Source: Apostichopus japonicus (taxonomy: Eukaryota > Echinodermata > Holothuroidea > Aspidochirotida > Stichopodidae). From it: a stretch of 64,000 nucleotides of DNA. The stretch spans positions 24,349,501 through 24,413,500 of the forward strand of contig NC_092568.1 in NCBI RefSeq assembly GCF_037975245.1, written 5' to 3'. Shown here one piece after another: positions 12,820-25,500 of this stretch. The notes beneath the pieces are model-generated. The model worked only from the letters and a program-made list of their open reading frames with translations. It did no database searches and was not told where the DNA came from. Numbering within the stretch: position 1 is the first letter of the stretch; every line of letters starts with the position of its first letter. The position numbers were made by a program, and so were the translations under genes.

Positions 12820-14970
12820 GAGGGGCACATTACTTGTGTCGTGAGATAAAAGCAACTTTTTGTGCACATTATGGTGGTACAGATGGGGAGGGAACCCGTA
12901 TAGTTTGCCCTGGGGGTTACTTCCCCTGATGCACCCCTATCGTCAGGGTTGTGTATATACAACATTCAGCTATGCTCTACTGTACTGTAATATGCGGTTC
13001 AGTGAACCCCCACTGCATATAGCTGACACTTTACCATTCATAGCACCTTCAATTTTTTTTCATGACATGACCACCTTGATTTTAGCAAGCCTGTCCATTC
13101 CAAGCCTCTCAGATCCTACGATAATCTTTGCATGCAGAAGGTATTGAGATCTTAAATTGGTTTAATTTTGACCCCGTTTCGTAATATATGCATTTCTTTT
13201 CATACATACACACAACTTCCATATACCACGACGGAGAAAAAATAAATATTCGGAATGTTTTTTTGTTTTTTTTTGGCATATTTCCTAAGAGAACTTGCTT
13301 CTAACGGATTGATATCGACTCCATGTGGGGTATGCCCCTTAATAATTAGTGTACCATAAACATGCATTGAAGGTTTTCAAATGAGTAATTAACGAGTTTG
13401 ATTCAACTGTCAACAATTTTCTCTCCCAGATACTTTGATGATACATTAGGAGAAATCAAATGAAAAGGCCACATGTTTTGAACTTATTCTTCGAAGTGCT
13501 TCAATTAACTTCATTATTATCGTTAACACATGAATTGTTAGTTACGGTGCTGCCTTTTTGTTTTCATGTGTTTCCTCTTAAAATTAAGTTTCTGTGTCAA
13601 TGATATTTCAGTTTCTGAGGGTTTGGAGGAAGGTAAGCTACTTTTAACTAAGTGAACCTGTATCGCGAAGATATGACTTTTTTGTGATATTTTATAAAAG
13701 CATCTTGCAACAGCACAAGGGAGGATGTCATCAGGTCAATTCAGTTGATTTTTTTTTTTTAAATATTTCTCAATCATTTATCCACAGAAGAAAAAAATAT
13801 TTAGGCCTATTCAGAAAAGATGCTTTTTTTTTATGAAATTCTAAATTAGGGGCAAGTTCTAAGTATATGAGCAATATATTGAGATGGGGGTTCAACTGGC
13901 GGTGTGAAATATGTTTCTCTTGAATATAATTTTTATACATTGTTTGTCAACAAAAATCTTTTTAAATGAATGGTTTTCATTACAGAGTTGAAACCACGGA
14001 TATATATTTGCTCTGAGAAGACTCGGAGCCGTATCCACATATATTAATTTCTGTGGCCGTGCGCCGACAAGAAAAAGATGGCGCTAGAACAATATCATAC
14101 CCAGAGCCGTATATTTACAGAATGCATGGAAGAAGACATACGTGATTTTTCTTTCCGGACTTTTATTGTGTTATAATATATTGCAGTAGTTACAAGTCAT
14201 GAGTTGTTTTTGTATAAACACCGTCTAACAATTGAAAAGGAACCCAAATTGATAACGAGGATATAAGATTTGGTGTTTGCATCCTGTTTGTGGAAATCGC
14301 ACAGGCACCGAAACATATTGAAAATTTGGGTTTATTTCATTCAGTTGCATCCGGGTTCCAGTCGATAATCCCCCACCCCGACCTCAGTAGGTTTAGTTTA
14401 GCGTTCAATCAAGAGGGAGCAGTAGTCCCCACGAAGGACTCTATCCAACTAAATAAAGAGAGAAACCTTAAAATCGAGCTTAAGTTAAATTTTTCATTTT
14501 ACCTACAACATTCACCAGGTGTCGATACCACAACGGACCAATTATCCCATTCATACGTAACTTTGGAACTTTAAACTTAAAACTCTTTTCCAGAAAATCT
14601 TTGCCTTTTGAAAAGTAAGGATTGCAAGCACCTTGCGTTTAGATCTCATTGTAGACATAATTCACAATATGCATCAGAATACACTATATGGCGTCTAAAG
14701 TTTTTTCTGTGGGGAGGGGGAGGGGCTTACCCCCGGATCGCACTTGTCACAGATTTCAACGAGAACATGGACCCACTCAAATAAATTGAGATGGACTTTC
14801 AAGAAATTCATTATGAGTGACGATGGGGTGGGGGAGGGGGGGGGTACGCTTTTCGTATTTCTTCTTCACTGGTGGTAAATTAAGAGTTTCGTGCTCTGTC
14901 ATGCTCTGTCTTCCCCATGGTTTGGGTGTATACAACCCCAAGATTCCCTCGTGTTATGTCTGACACGATT
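12820..14970. other. Non-coding stretch upstream of a LINE tail
   Basis: No exon was recognised. Open frames at 12860-13147 and 14290-14574 lack ATG starts in good context or any known motif. G-rich runs occur at 14710-14730 and 14825-14845. Confidence 0.35.
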
Positions 14971-15118
14971 AGTTTAGTGTAGTTTAGTTTAGTTTAGTTT
15001 AGTTTAGTTTAGTTTAGTTTAGTTTAGTTTAGTTTAGTTTAGTTTAGTTTAGTTTAGTTTAGTTTAGTTTAGTTTAGTTTAGTTTAGTTTAGTTTAGTTT
15101 AGTTTAGTTTAGTTTAGT
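14971..15118. repeat. (AGTTT)n / (CTAAA)n pentanucleotide microsatellite
   Basis: From 14981 to 15118 the sequence is an uninterrupted run of about 27.6 copies of AGTTT, preceded by one imperfect copy. On the minus strand this is (CTAAA)n, and it directly follows the 3' UTR of a minus-strand LINE remnant, so it is best read as that element's 3' tail, possibly expanded after insertion. Confidence 0.95.
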
Positions 15119-15455
15119 AGAAAAAAAAAGGATCAGGAGGGACACTCAAGTCCCCTTCAAGGACCCTGTAGGAGAGGGGGAAAAACTGAAGACACAAACA
15201 CTCAGACCCGATTACAATGCTTAAAGTGCTTGTTGACACTACTTGCAAGTACAACTTTCTCAGGAAAACCGTTCCACTCATTCACAACCCTATTAGAAAA
15301 AAAAGTTATGCCGAATATTAATCCTACTTAATGACTTTTGGAGTTTAAGACAATGACCTCTGGTACAACTACTATAAGCAAACATGGAAAAGTCGGTAAA
15401 GGATAAATTGTCAAAACCATACACAGTCTTGAAAACCTGAATCAAGTCCCCATGT
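14971..15455 (-). mobile_element. 5'-truncated LINE remnant with (CTAAA)n tail
   Basis: On the minus strand, sequence from about 15450 to the TGA at 15204-15202 reads as the C-terminal end of a non-LTR retrotransposon ORF2: GDLIQVFKTVYGF, then SSCTRGHCLKLQ, then FSNRVVNEWNGFP, ending HFKHCNRV. One extra T in a poly-T run (near 15300) breaks the frame between the second and third blocks, so this copy is dead. The order TRGH-LKL, NRVVNEWN-LP and a basic end is typical of the CR1/L2/jockey assemblage. An ~80-bp 3' UTR and the pentanucleotide tail follow. The 5' break lies about 210 bp upstream of the ISCA2 start codon. Confidence 0.78.
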
Positions 15456-15664
15456 CCCACGTCCCCATTGATGACTGCCTGGCCGTTTTGATATAGCGAA
15501 TTTTGGTAACAAACAAGTCTTGCGTTGCGTAATCTATCAACTTATTTCTGGCTGTCGCACTGATGCTGCAAGAAATCCCAGAGGTTTCTGACAGTGAGAG
15601 CTCCGAAATATTCACCTGGAACATAAATGACGAGAGTCAAATCATGACATTGTAGACCGGTATC

Positions 15665-15690
15665 ATGATTCGTGCCATAACCAAACGGAG
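15665..15690 (+). CDS. ISCA2: ISCA2 exon 1 (26-nt coding part, start of mitochondrial presequence)
   Basis: The ATG at 15665-15667 opens MIRAITKR plus two bases (AG), then a GTTAGT donor at 15691. Joined to the acceptor before 17283 these two bases complete a serine codon and keep the frame into the ISCA2 body. The resulting N-terminus is rich in Arg, Lys, Ser, Ala and Ile and has no acidic residue for more than 30 positions, as expected of a mitochondrial matrix presequence, and the total length becomes 153 aa, almost the human length of 154. Downstream alternatives starting at GTG 17248 lie in the intron. The call rests on phase, donor, composition and length; a transcript would settle it. 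Confidence 0.72.
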
Positions 15691-17282
15691 GTTAGTGTCT
15701 TCCTCAAGTCAATTGTAACGGCCGTTCCAGTCAAAGCCTATGTTAAACAAGGCTTCTACCACACATAAGCCAACTTAAGCCTACACTAAGGTAATAGTCA
15801 TATCAATAGCCCACTAGTAACAGTAAAACCAGTTTTCATTATTAGAACTACCATAGCCTATCCACCTTGACCACTTAAACTAGGATAGTAAAACTAAGAT
15901 GGGAAAGTTAGACAGTAAAACCGTGGCTTAAATTTTAAATGAACTAATTTGTGTAAGCTACCTCTTCATAAAAAGACAGCTATGTTAGGCACACTACTAT
16001 AGTACTACTGTCACTGTTACAGGGTTGCTTTCCACTTCTCATTATACATTACAGTACAAGCTAAATGGTCAGCATTAAGATACCTCTATTACTGTCTGTA
16101 GCTGAAAGCTATGGTCCATTAAAGTTTGCCATATTTTCTTACATTGAAAATTATTAAAATAAAGTGATAGGTGTTAAAAGAAAAAAATTCTGGTGTTAAA
16201 AAGTATCTGTTTCAATTATTGGGTTACAGAGACTAACCAGGATTGCCAGACAATTAGCAAAAACTCTGTGGGAAAAAATGCTTACATTTGACCAAAACAA
16301 CTTGCAATCCATTGACCAAATGTGAGTTAACAATATTGATACATGATGTCACTAAGCATTGCCATTTTATTATTTGCTTAAATGTCTCTAAACTGCTTAC
16401 TTGATTTGTACTGAATTTGTCTACTTACTCTATTTAATTGGACTTCCATCATCTTCTACAGTTCTTAAAGCAAATAGCTTCACAGAAGCATAAATTTGGA
16501 CTTATTCTGCATCTTCTATGACCAAAAAGTAGCTGGTGACCTTTCCAAGCTAGATTGAACTTTATTCCACATTGACTCAACTTGCTTTCATGATCTGATC
16601 AAAGTCAATGAAATTATTTCTTTTCACCCAAAAGGTCACAATTACCGAATAAAAATAACCCTTACCATTTTTATAATAAAAATGTCAGCTTCTCGATAGA
16701 TTTGCTGTGAATGTGTGGTAGGTATAGGACATGCTAAATAAAAATGATTTGTGGTTTCTTTAAAAAGCAATATATGCTGTCTCAACATTTTAAACATCTG
16801 TGATAGCATCAATACAACAAGCAGATGAAATAGTTCTATGTTTGTGTATTTGATGTCAAGAAAAATTTTGCTGCAAGAACAACAATCTTCTTTAAATATT
16901 AGTATATATACTGAGCTGTCCCATTGTATACCTTATCCATAGCTCTTTATGCCTTGTTGTTCTCACTTTAATCAAAACACAAGCAGAAAGATGTATTTAA
17001 GTAAGTAAACACTCATTCATTTAAATTAGAAGACTGCAAATAGTTATCTCAACAATAGAAAATATGAAGAAAAAAAATATATATAAATAAAGAAGGAAAG
17101 AATGAGTCTCCATCGAGGGTCAGAACTTGACACAAGGTTGTTAAAGGAGTTAAATCAGTTTCTATGCAGTTGATATTATACAGAACTAAAGGAATGGAAA
17201 TTAGCTACAGTATGTAGAACCAATGGTTGTAGCATCGGTCTGCAATTGTGAGTAAATTTCGTTTTCGTTATATTTTCATTAG
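15691..17282 (+). other. ISCA2 intron 1
   Basis: This 1.6-kb AT-rich intron runs from GTTAGT to ATTTTCATTAG. No mobile element or other gene was recognised in it. Confidence 0.6.
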
Positions 17283-17424
17283 TGTTGCCATCTTGCCGAC
17301 CATTCATCAGGCATCCAAGAGATTGATTCCATATGTAGCTGCTTCAACAGACAGCGAGCCAAGTGTCGCAGAAGAACCAGTTAGTGCAAACCAAGACATC
17401 CTTCTAACGGACAGCTGTGTTAAG
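17283..17424 (+). CDS. ISCA2: ISCA2 exon 2 (rest of presequence, start of A-type domain)
   Basis: Bounded by the acceptor TTTTCATTAG (to 17282) and the donor AAG|GTAAAT (from 17425), this 142-nt exon encodes residues 9-56: the remainder of a basic presequence, an acidic linker (DSEPSVAEEP), and the opening of the conserved domain, ILLTDSCVK, which corresponds to IRLTDSCVQ in human ISCA2. It ends in phase 0. Confidence 0.9.
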
Positions 17425-17840
17425 GTAAATGTAACTGGAGATTGTATTGCCTTTGCCTTTCATTGGGAATCTAGACAAAGTGAATGAGGGCTTTGAAGTA
17501 AAACTGCTCACCACTCATGCCAAGCACCCATGATGATATCAGATGCTGTAACCTGCATACACTGGAGTACAATCTTCCAAAATGTAGTGCTTCTTTTATT
17601 TTGCAAGTTTTGTGCTTCTTGAAGTAGTGATTATGTCTGTGCTTCTACTGAAAATTATTGTCCAAATGATAAGACATTGACACAAATACTATACTCAGTG
17701 AGTCCAGTTCATGGTTTCCCACCTTCCTGGTAAACCAAACAAGCTTATGCAGATAGTATAAGTAAAACTCACAACAAATATGATGAAATAATTGATTTTC
17801 AACCTGATATACTCATATGTATATGTTACTTATTTAACAG

Positions 17841-17959
17841 AGACTGAAAGATGTAGCAGGGGCTAGTGGTACTTTTCTGCGGATTACAGTGGAAGGGGGT
17901 GGCTGCTCTGGTTTCCAGTACAAATTTGACCTGGATGAAAAGATGAATGAGGAAGACAG
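17841..17959 (+). CDS. ISCA2: ISCA2 exon 3 (first conserved cysteine)
   Basis: ISCA2 is the mitochondrial A-type protein that works with ISCA1 and IBA57 to build [4Fe-4S] clusters for aconitase, lipoate synthase and respiratory complex I. This exon carries residues 57-95 plus two bases. It contains the family hallmark [13 protein letters not shown], with Cys78 the first of three cluster ligands, followed by [10 protein letters not shown]. The acceptor is TTATTTAACAG and the donor GACAG|GTTAGT; the split arginine codon is completed by the first base of exon 4. Confidence 0.95.
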
Positions 17960-18676
17960 GTTAGTTTCTGAAGAAGGAAAAGATTATTGAACATTGTAAA
18001 TGTTAGTTTATCACATGATGCATCAACATACATGACTGTGTAATACTCAGCGTGTCCTGAATAGTAACATGCTTTAGGCGTTTGAACCTGTTCCAATTCC
18101 TACTGAATAATAGGTCAAAGGTTATCTTAAGAAGGTCTCTTCTTTCCCAAGGATATTCCTTCTTTGTTTTAATAGCCATATCTGTGCTTGTTAATGGCAC
18201 TGAACAAAATGTTCACTGCTCCACACTTCCCTGTCGGTAAAGCAAATAGTGGTAACCAGAAAAAGACTCACAAAGGTAACCAGATTGCTGTAGACATGCT
18301 AGAGTGACAGTGGCTGTAAGGAAACAACTTGACAAGTTAATAATAACATAAGGATGTATATTGGGCAACTGAACTATAAAATATTGAATGTCCCATTAAA
18401 ATGCAGCAATGTTACTTGTCCCCTTATTTGGAATTGTGTTGCAAATGGCAGATGTGTCCTACAGATGAAGAAAACCCTTTTGTTGAAGACAGAATAAGAC
18501 AAACAAACGAATGAATGAAATACATTAAGCAATCTGAATGTTAAATGCAGCTCAATCTGCTGTACATATCTTTCATTCTGGGTTGGTCAGGTGATAGTTA
18601 TACTGGCTTTTAATAGGAGAAGTGATGAATGGTCGTTTTTGCTATGATTATTCTTCTTCCTTTAATTTTTCAACAG

Positions 18677-18851
18677 AGTTTTTGAGAAAGAAGGTGCGAA
18701 GGTTGTTATTGACGAAATATCGTTAGATTTCATCAAAGGCTCAACCATAGACTATCATACAGAGCTGATAAGGGCAGCCTTTCGCATCATCAACAACCCT
18801 AAAGCGGAGAACGGATGTTCCTGCGGGGCTTCATTTGCATTCAAGTTATGA
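18677..18851 (+). CDS. ISCA2: ISCA2 exon 4 (C-terminus with GCSCG motif)
   Basis: After the acceptor TTTTTCAACAG, this exon completes the protein: [18 protein letters not shown], then a helix [13 protein letters not shown] and the C-terminal [12 protein letters not shown], with Cys143 and Cys145 the remaining cluster ligands. The TGA is at 18849-18851. All three conserved cysteines are present, the frame is intact across four exons and the length is normal, so the gene looks functional. Confidence 0.96.
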
Positions 18852-20874
18852 CCTGCTGACAATCACCCGCTCATGAGTCATATATATTGGTATGAGGAAG
18901 AATGGATGCTTCTTGTATGTTTATCTATTCAATTATCAAGACGTATTCTGTGTGTATTATGGTACTGATGTGCTGTTCGCACTTTCCCACCCCATACTGT
19001 AATGAGGACACTGGGTTGTGGGAGAAGTGACGGTGGTGGTTTAGTGTAAGCTCCATGAAGAGAAGAGGTACATGTGGTTTAAGCATAGTGAGTTACCAGC
19101 AGTGGTGCGCAATTAATCATTACAGAGTGGAATAACATGAATTGCATAACTTTAAATTACAAAACATACTAAACCCTGTTACCATGGAAAATATGTATAT
19201 TAATAGCATACCAATACTGCCATATTCACATGCCACAGCCATGCATGACTAACCCTGGGGTAACCTAGCATTTCTTTGTGACCAAAACAGGATGTAGCAT
19301 GTGAATGGCCCTTTAGTGTTAGTATTGATGGTAAAGCCTTTCAGTACCAGTGAAACCAGTGTATAATGAACACTAGCAGATTGAAGAAATTTATGAATGA
19401 AAGTTCATAAGTAAGGCTCCAACAACCTTCATTAATAATCAATACTGGTTTCGATGTCATTGTCCTTTCTCTTTATGAACTGCAGGGTTAAAAATCTGTT
19501 GTATAAGCAATGGATGTTAGTTATACCTTACATTTATTGACAGTATTAAAATATAAATCAAACTCAATGGGATTAAATTGGCTGGTCCTTATTTGGTTTT
19601 ATAAAGGTCCAGCTAGTCATGCTTTTACAAGGTTGTTCCACACAGAGATGCTTTATCGGATGAAATAGTGTATTTCTTTGAGTGAATCATCACAACTGCC
19701 TGATTCAAACTCTATATCCTGTATGTTTCTGTTGAACTGATGATATCCAATGTGAAAAGGGATGCAGATGATGATGATGATGGCATATATGGTTTGAGTC
19801 TTCTCAAAGACATCCTACCACTCTTATGGCTCTTATCACTATGTCCCCTGCTGGAAAAACAAAATCTGACAAAACTACTCTATGTAATTGATTTTTTATA
19901 AATCTGTAAAGGATTTGATGTAGGTGGGGCACTTACATGATGTACACACTGAAGCTGCCACTCCCCCCCCCCCTCTCCCAACCCCTTCATACTTACACAT
20001 CATATTTTAGGTCAATTTCACTGAAGTTTTTGCTCAAAGATTGGTATTCATACTATCAGTTTGTTTGACATTTGCAAAAGTGCATGATGTGTTCATGATA
20101 ACATGATGTTTTGATATGTTACAATATTCAAGGATGAAAGTAAGGATTGAATGTAGAGGAAATATCGCATGTATAAAAGATGAAGTTAATAAATTAATAT
20201 ATGGAAGTGCAATTGAATTTAAGGTCGTTCTGTGCTTATTCTTTTGTGATTTGTGTCAAAACAATTTTATTTTTTAGCTCATCTTTGTTTTTATTAGAGA
20301 AACATTTCTGCCCTCTTATTTTCATATATTTGATTGTGTTGTTTGACCAGTATTACACAACCATATTCCAATAAGCAGGTCTGACTAATTCATTGATCTG
20401 TAATAGGTTGGCTAAAATTGTGATTAGCCAATTAATGACAGTAACTCCCCTGTCCCCAAATCAATGCCCATAACTTTAAAAGACTGGGAAAGTACCATGA
20501 CAGTTGAGACTGGGATGATCATAGGTATTACATTTGATCTATGAATGCACATAGTTGGAGGGATCTCCAATCTTTTCCAGTGTTCTGCTCTTCAGTTTTC
20601 CCCTCGTGGTTGCGAAATTATTTACTTCAAACTGTTGCCAATTCCCATCGTTTTCTCCACTGCCACAGATCTTGTTCGTTAATAATAGTTATTCCAAATT
20701 TTGATGGTTGGGTGTTTACTCGCTACCAACCTGTGGTTCGTTTCCATGGTTTGAGGAAACTTGGACGCCAAAAGGGGTTTTCCCTGACCTTGCCCTCGTT
20801 CATATCCCTCCAGGCCAGAGCTCTCATTGCAGAACATCTGCTGTACCGCCACCATCAGTAACCAAACTAACAAA
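18852..20874 (+). other. ISCA2 3' UTR / WDR20 5' flank
   Basis: This interval holds the ISCA2 3' UTR and the promoter and 5' UTR of WDR20, both on the plus strand. A C-rich run lies at 19965-19985. Open frames on both strands between 20541 and 20870 are not convincing genes and probably overlap the WDR20 5' UTR. Confidence 0.5.
20188..20193 (+). promoter_or_regulatory. Candidate ISCA2 polyadenylation signal
   Basis: AATAAA sits about 1.3 kb after the ISCA2 stop and is followed within ~50 bp by T/G-rich sequence (GTTCTGTGC and TTTTGTGATTTGTGTC). It leaves about 0.66 kb before the WDR20 start. Other weaker signals exist, so this is only a candidate. Confidence 0.35.
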
Positions 20875-21120
20875 ATGGCCGCTTCGGAGGGAGGTGGCAA
20901 AGAAGAGGTAAAGCAGCAATTTAACACCAGAGAAGGGGTGTACAAGCTGATGCGACTTTCTGAATACTCGAAACCAACCAGGCTCACATATAATTCTCAA
21001 AATCATTTACCAGTGAAAGTTTCGTTCATTAGCCTCGACGACGGTGATGTTTGCAACGACATGATCTTTTTCAACATCGGCCGAGAGCTATACTTCTATC
21101 CGTACAAAGGTGTACGAAAG
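20875..21120 (+). CDS. WDR20: WDR20 exon 1
   Basis: WDR20 is a WD40-repeat protein that, with UAF1/WDR48, binds and activates the ubiquitin proteases USP12 and USP46. This exon encodes residues 1-82, beginning MAASEGGGKEE and containing FNTREGVYKLM, EYSKPTRLTYNSQ and NIGRELYFYPYKGVRK, which match the vertebrate N-terminus (TREGLYKL, EYSRPNRV, NVGRELYFYIYKGVRK). The ATG lies in a strong context (ACAAAATGG) at the family start; the open frame extends upstream without a better ATG. The donor is AAG|GTACTG at 21121, phase 0. The following 14.3-kb intron ends at 35441. Confidence 0.95.
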
Positions 21121-22336
21121 GTACTGAACGTGTTTTAACACTGGTGTACAATACGAGGAAGCTTAATGTTAATTGTGTGCATAGCCTAGGCCTAGTATAA
21201 CGGCTACAATGGTTCTGTGTGCATGTACTACTGCTAGCCTACCTTTCACTACTACACTACAAGAAGGAATTGCTATGTTTCAGGCATCTTAAGCTTGTGA
21301 TATGTACATGTTTCATTGCTCGTAGCATAGTATGTACCATTGTTTAGCTATCACCTAAAGTTAGGGTAGCATAATAAATTGAACGATGGATTGAAACTAA
21401 CAAGCTTTAATAATACTTAATACTAGGCCCAATTTATTAACATTATTTACTATTTATGCTTACCGACTTCACTGAAAGTTTCATGAGCAACAATGTAACT
21501 AAGAACAATATAAAGAAAAAAGATAAACACTTCTGTTTAATTTGGTAGAGGCTTAGACTAGGGGTACATGTTATTATTAAAAGCAAAATAACGTGAATAC
21601 TGTCACTTGGCTAACACTCACCCAGTATGATTCCATTAGAAATATAATGTATCTCCACAGGGAAGTATGGGAAATGTCTCCTAACCTCTTAAAATGTTAA
21701 GTCCTAGAAGGAAATCATTTTTAATTTTTGCAAAATATGCCCTCTATATTTTCTAGGACTTTTGGTCACCCTGTGATCCTGTGATAAGACTGTGCACCTG
21801 CTTTAAAATATGAGAAACGAAAACTGTTTCTTCTCCACTAAATAGACCTCAACAGCTCGTGAATACAAGCAGCGACCTTCATTTGAGTGCACTCATGTAT
21901 TTATCCATCACGAAACATTGACTATGACTAGGTGCCATAACCAGTATCTAGTGTTGATCAATACATATTTTTATAATAAATGACTGGACCTCCAATGAGG
22001 CTCACATATAAATAAGTCCTCATGTTTAAACTTAATCCAGATGGTGTAAAGTAATGAATTACTGTTCGTATATGATTAGGCCTCATGTGAGTAATAATGT
22101 CAGCAATCAGGGGGTTAAACTCTCTTTTGAAGAATTAGTGTTTGATGGTATATGTTATGTTGAATATAAGTTCATGTACAATATGCCTGTGTGTTCTTAG
22201 GCACAAGAAAGCATATTTTTGGCCTTAAAACCTTAGACAAACCACTGCAGTCAAACTAGGTTTTGTACTAATATCAACACAAGTTTACAATCATTACGGG
22301 TCATGTCTTGTTTCTGCCAGTTTCAAATTTCAGATA

Positions 22337-22554
22337 TATATGTATGTATGTATTGTATTTTATTTGCTTATTGGCTTATCAAAGCCGCAAGCTGACGTAA
22401 GTCAGTCTCTTAGATTCATCTTAAACGTCCATGATTATGAATTGTCAATTGTCAACAACTCTGTAACTGGACGAAATACATTAATCTTGGAGTGACTCGA
22501 ACTGGGGACCTAATGATTGGAAGGCACAGGTGTTAACCACTGAGCTAGCACTCC
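22337..22554 (-). mobile_element. tRNA-derived SINE with (ATAC)n-type tail
   Basis: Read on the minus strand from 22554, the head GGAGTGCTAGCTCAGTGG carries a pol III A box (TAGCTCAGTGG) and, about 35 bp on, a B box within CAGTTCGAGTCACTCC (22489-22504 on plus). A ~130-bp body follows, then a 3' end with the perfect stem GGCTT-TGAT-AAGCC and a tail of AATAAAATACAATACATACATAC. The head is tRNA-like but does not fold as a full functional tRNA gene, and the attached body shows it is a SINE. Confidence 0.75.
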
Positions 22555-25500
22555 GTATTATATATTATTCAATAATATTATATATTCAATTCATATTATA
22601 TATTCAAGTCAATTTAATTCAATTTAATTTCTCATATTTTCATACAGAAGAAAACATAACACACATGACAAAGTACAGAAAACTAGCATAATATGAAGGA
22701 CACTAGAGAACAAATGCTGTTTATGGGCTGGTGACCGTATAATCACACATTGTACATTGCGTGCATTGTATTCCAACATGTATCAAGTGTGCATATTGTG
22801 ATCTGTACATGTGCATATTGTTCAGCCTGAAGGAACTTAGGAACAAGTAACACTCTAGTGATAAATACCTTGCTTTATTACATACTCTTCATGCAGCTAA
22901 ATTCCTTGATGTGTTTCAAACACTGATAATCAAGTCGCCTATGATTTTTTGTGTTCCCATGACTAATTCAAACGAAATATCATAACTATCTATATAGTTA
23001 GTAAGGGTGTTATGGTATTGTTTTGGATACAGGATTTCACATCCATTACTGGATGTGGAATCATGATAAGTCAGATCTAAACGTCTGTGTACGTGCGTGC
23101 CAAATGCATTTAAGCATGTTACTCACAGAAACTATGTCGATATGTGCAATTCCCTGGGGCAAGGGACAACAGCACAACTCCTTGTTAAGCAATTTTGTGA
23201 ATGAGTATACAGTAGTTGAATTGGGTTCCTTGTTTGGCCGCAACAGAAATTTCACTTCAGTTTGTTGCATCTCCTCAGTTCAAAGGTCGTGTTAATACCT
23301 GAATTTGAATGTATACTACCAGATGCTGGAACTTGTTGCCCAAATTTAGTCTCTAAAATTTGTAAATATTGGTTGATTGTAGAATTTGCCTGGTATTGGT
23401 ATTTTCTATAATTAGCAAATGCACATTGTTCCGGTGACAAAGAGGAATTAAATCCATTTTCAGCAAGTCCATGTTTTGAAATGAAGTACACATTAGCCCC
23501 TTGTTTTAAATGATTTCAAAAGCTGAAGTACTTCAATGTGGATTTCCCATTATCTGAGATGGTAACAAATTTGGAGTGCCTACTAAACCCAATCAATACC
23601 TTCATTTTGAGAATAAGACATGCAAATATTCCAAGCAGTTGAATCATTGACATTTTACTTTTAGGGCAGCATTCGTCTAGCAGAATTGTCTCTCTGCTGC
23701 ACTTTGTTATCATGTCTAGTCTAATGCAATGTTCCATAGGAACGCTTTAAACTCTTTCGGCTCTCGAAAAGAAGAAAGGAAAGGAGAACAAGAAGAAGAA
23801 GAAAAAGGTGTCAGGTGGACATTAGTCTTTGCAATTGATAGCTCAGTTCTATCCCAGTTTTCATATGCAAAGTTGTCTTGGCATTTTATTTTTAAAATGT
23901 TGTCAGTCTGTCCTACTGTACATCATCCATCTGCTTCCATCTGTTGAAAGTAACTGTCTGTTTTTGCCTACCCTATGTTTAAGTTTAGCTATTTTCAGTC
24001 TTATCGTTTTTTCCCACAAAAATGTTCCCTACAATGAAGAATAAGAATGGCTGTCGGGTTTTGTATAAACAATAGCTATATTAGCACTGTGACATCCTTA
24101 CCAAACAAGTCTTCAAAATCATGGACTGTAAACTTAGTTTTCTTTAGCTCTGTAGTTTTGGTTTTTTGGCCTTATAGTTCATAGGTATAGCCTTTCTCGT
24201 TACTTCTGGTAACTTTGAAGATCTTTGTTTACTATTTAGTGTGAAACATGCAGTGAAGTCATCAATTTGTTGGAATTGTAGCAAAGTTTCTTCTTCTTTT
24301 CCTTACTGTTAAGCTCTGTTTCCCAATCCTTGGCATTTTGTATTTACTGTAGCTTACAGTGTTGCAGATGGAGTGCTGTGTGCTGATATTTATGAGCTCA
24401 TCTTGATTTAAATACTGTAGATCTGTATACTGTGTACATATCCCTGCATGGAGACACTTGTACAGATATGGTGGTGTATGCATTACCTCACACTGGGAAT
24501 TATCTGTAAATTGAAGTGCAGTAACTCAAACAATTTTATCAGCTAATATCATCAGACTTTGAACAAACCGAGGGCTCTTACAATCGTTCGCTGGATGTAA
24601 CTCTTTGACAGCGTATACGGGGAGATATAGCAGCAGAAAGTGGATGTGAACTGTAGGTCCTAGAAATGGGTTGTTCAAACACATGTCAAAACACATGATA
24701 TGCATGTGAGTAAACACAATGTCATGCAGTGTCAAAATATGACCGTGGGGATGGGTACTTCAGTGCTCAGCTGAAGCTGTTCACAATCACAGTCTCTGTA
24801 TTTATGAAGTGAATATTGGCTCACCATATATCCAAGCATCTCATGGAGGTGAGAAAGACAGACAACTTCAGAATATGCATTAATGGTGTCATCATTTACA
24901 TTATTTTCCATTTCAAGTGAGCATTATAAAGTTTTGTAAAATATACTAACTGTATATATCTACAAACGCTTGTAACTGTACTTGTGCAGTACACCTTGTG
25001 AACATGATACTCAACTTTTGAACCTTCCAAATTTGCACAAAATTTAACAATTCAAATGAACGTTAGAAGGCCTCAAATTGTCCTGAACCTGTACATATAC
25101 ACAGAACTTCAGAAATGTGCAGGTTGTACTCATAAACTGACTCAACTTCAAGTGAGCATTACAAGGTCAATATACTGTTTAAACAGGCTTTTACACACAT
25201 CCTTAGAAATTTAGAACGCCATTGATGCCTGTGAGACATGGTGCTGATGATACATCAGCAGCAAATACTGTCCAATATTTGTTCATCTTAAATATAGCAC
25301 ACCTTTATATCACTGATTTGAATACATACTTTAAAGTGGATAGGGCAACAAACAGCCTCAAGCAAAAGTCAATTTCAAAATTTTGGTCTACTTTGTTGTC
25401 CTTTTTTAAAGAAAACCCCATCTCCTTTGCTTTGATTGATTTTCTAACTTGGTAAATGAAAAAATCAGAAATATGATGACCACATAATTGTCAGGTCAGT

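Noticed and set aside
14078-14176. Short frame MALEQYHTQSRIF...
   Set aside because: Only 32 codons, no recognised family and no donor that would extend it.
14290-14574. 94-codon frame
   Set aside because: No ATG in context and no recognisable motif; it lies in a non-coding stretch.
14971-15118. Telomere-like repeat
   Set aside because: The unit TTTAG/CTAAA is not a known animal telomere repeat and is explained as a LINE tail.
17248-17487. 79-codon frame starting at GTG 17248
   Set aside because: The start lies in ISCA2 intron 1 and the end in intron 2; the real exon is 17283-17424.
22489-22554. tRNA gene
   Set aside because: A and B boxes are present but the sequence continues into a SINE body with a microsatellite tail and does not give a clean cloverleaf.
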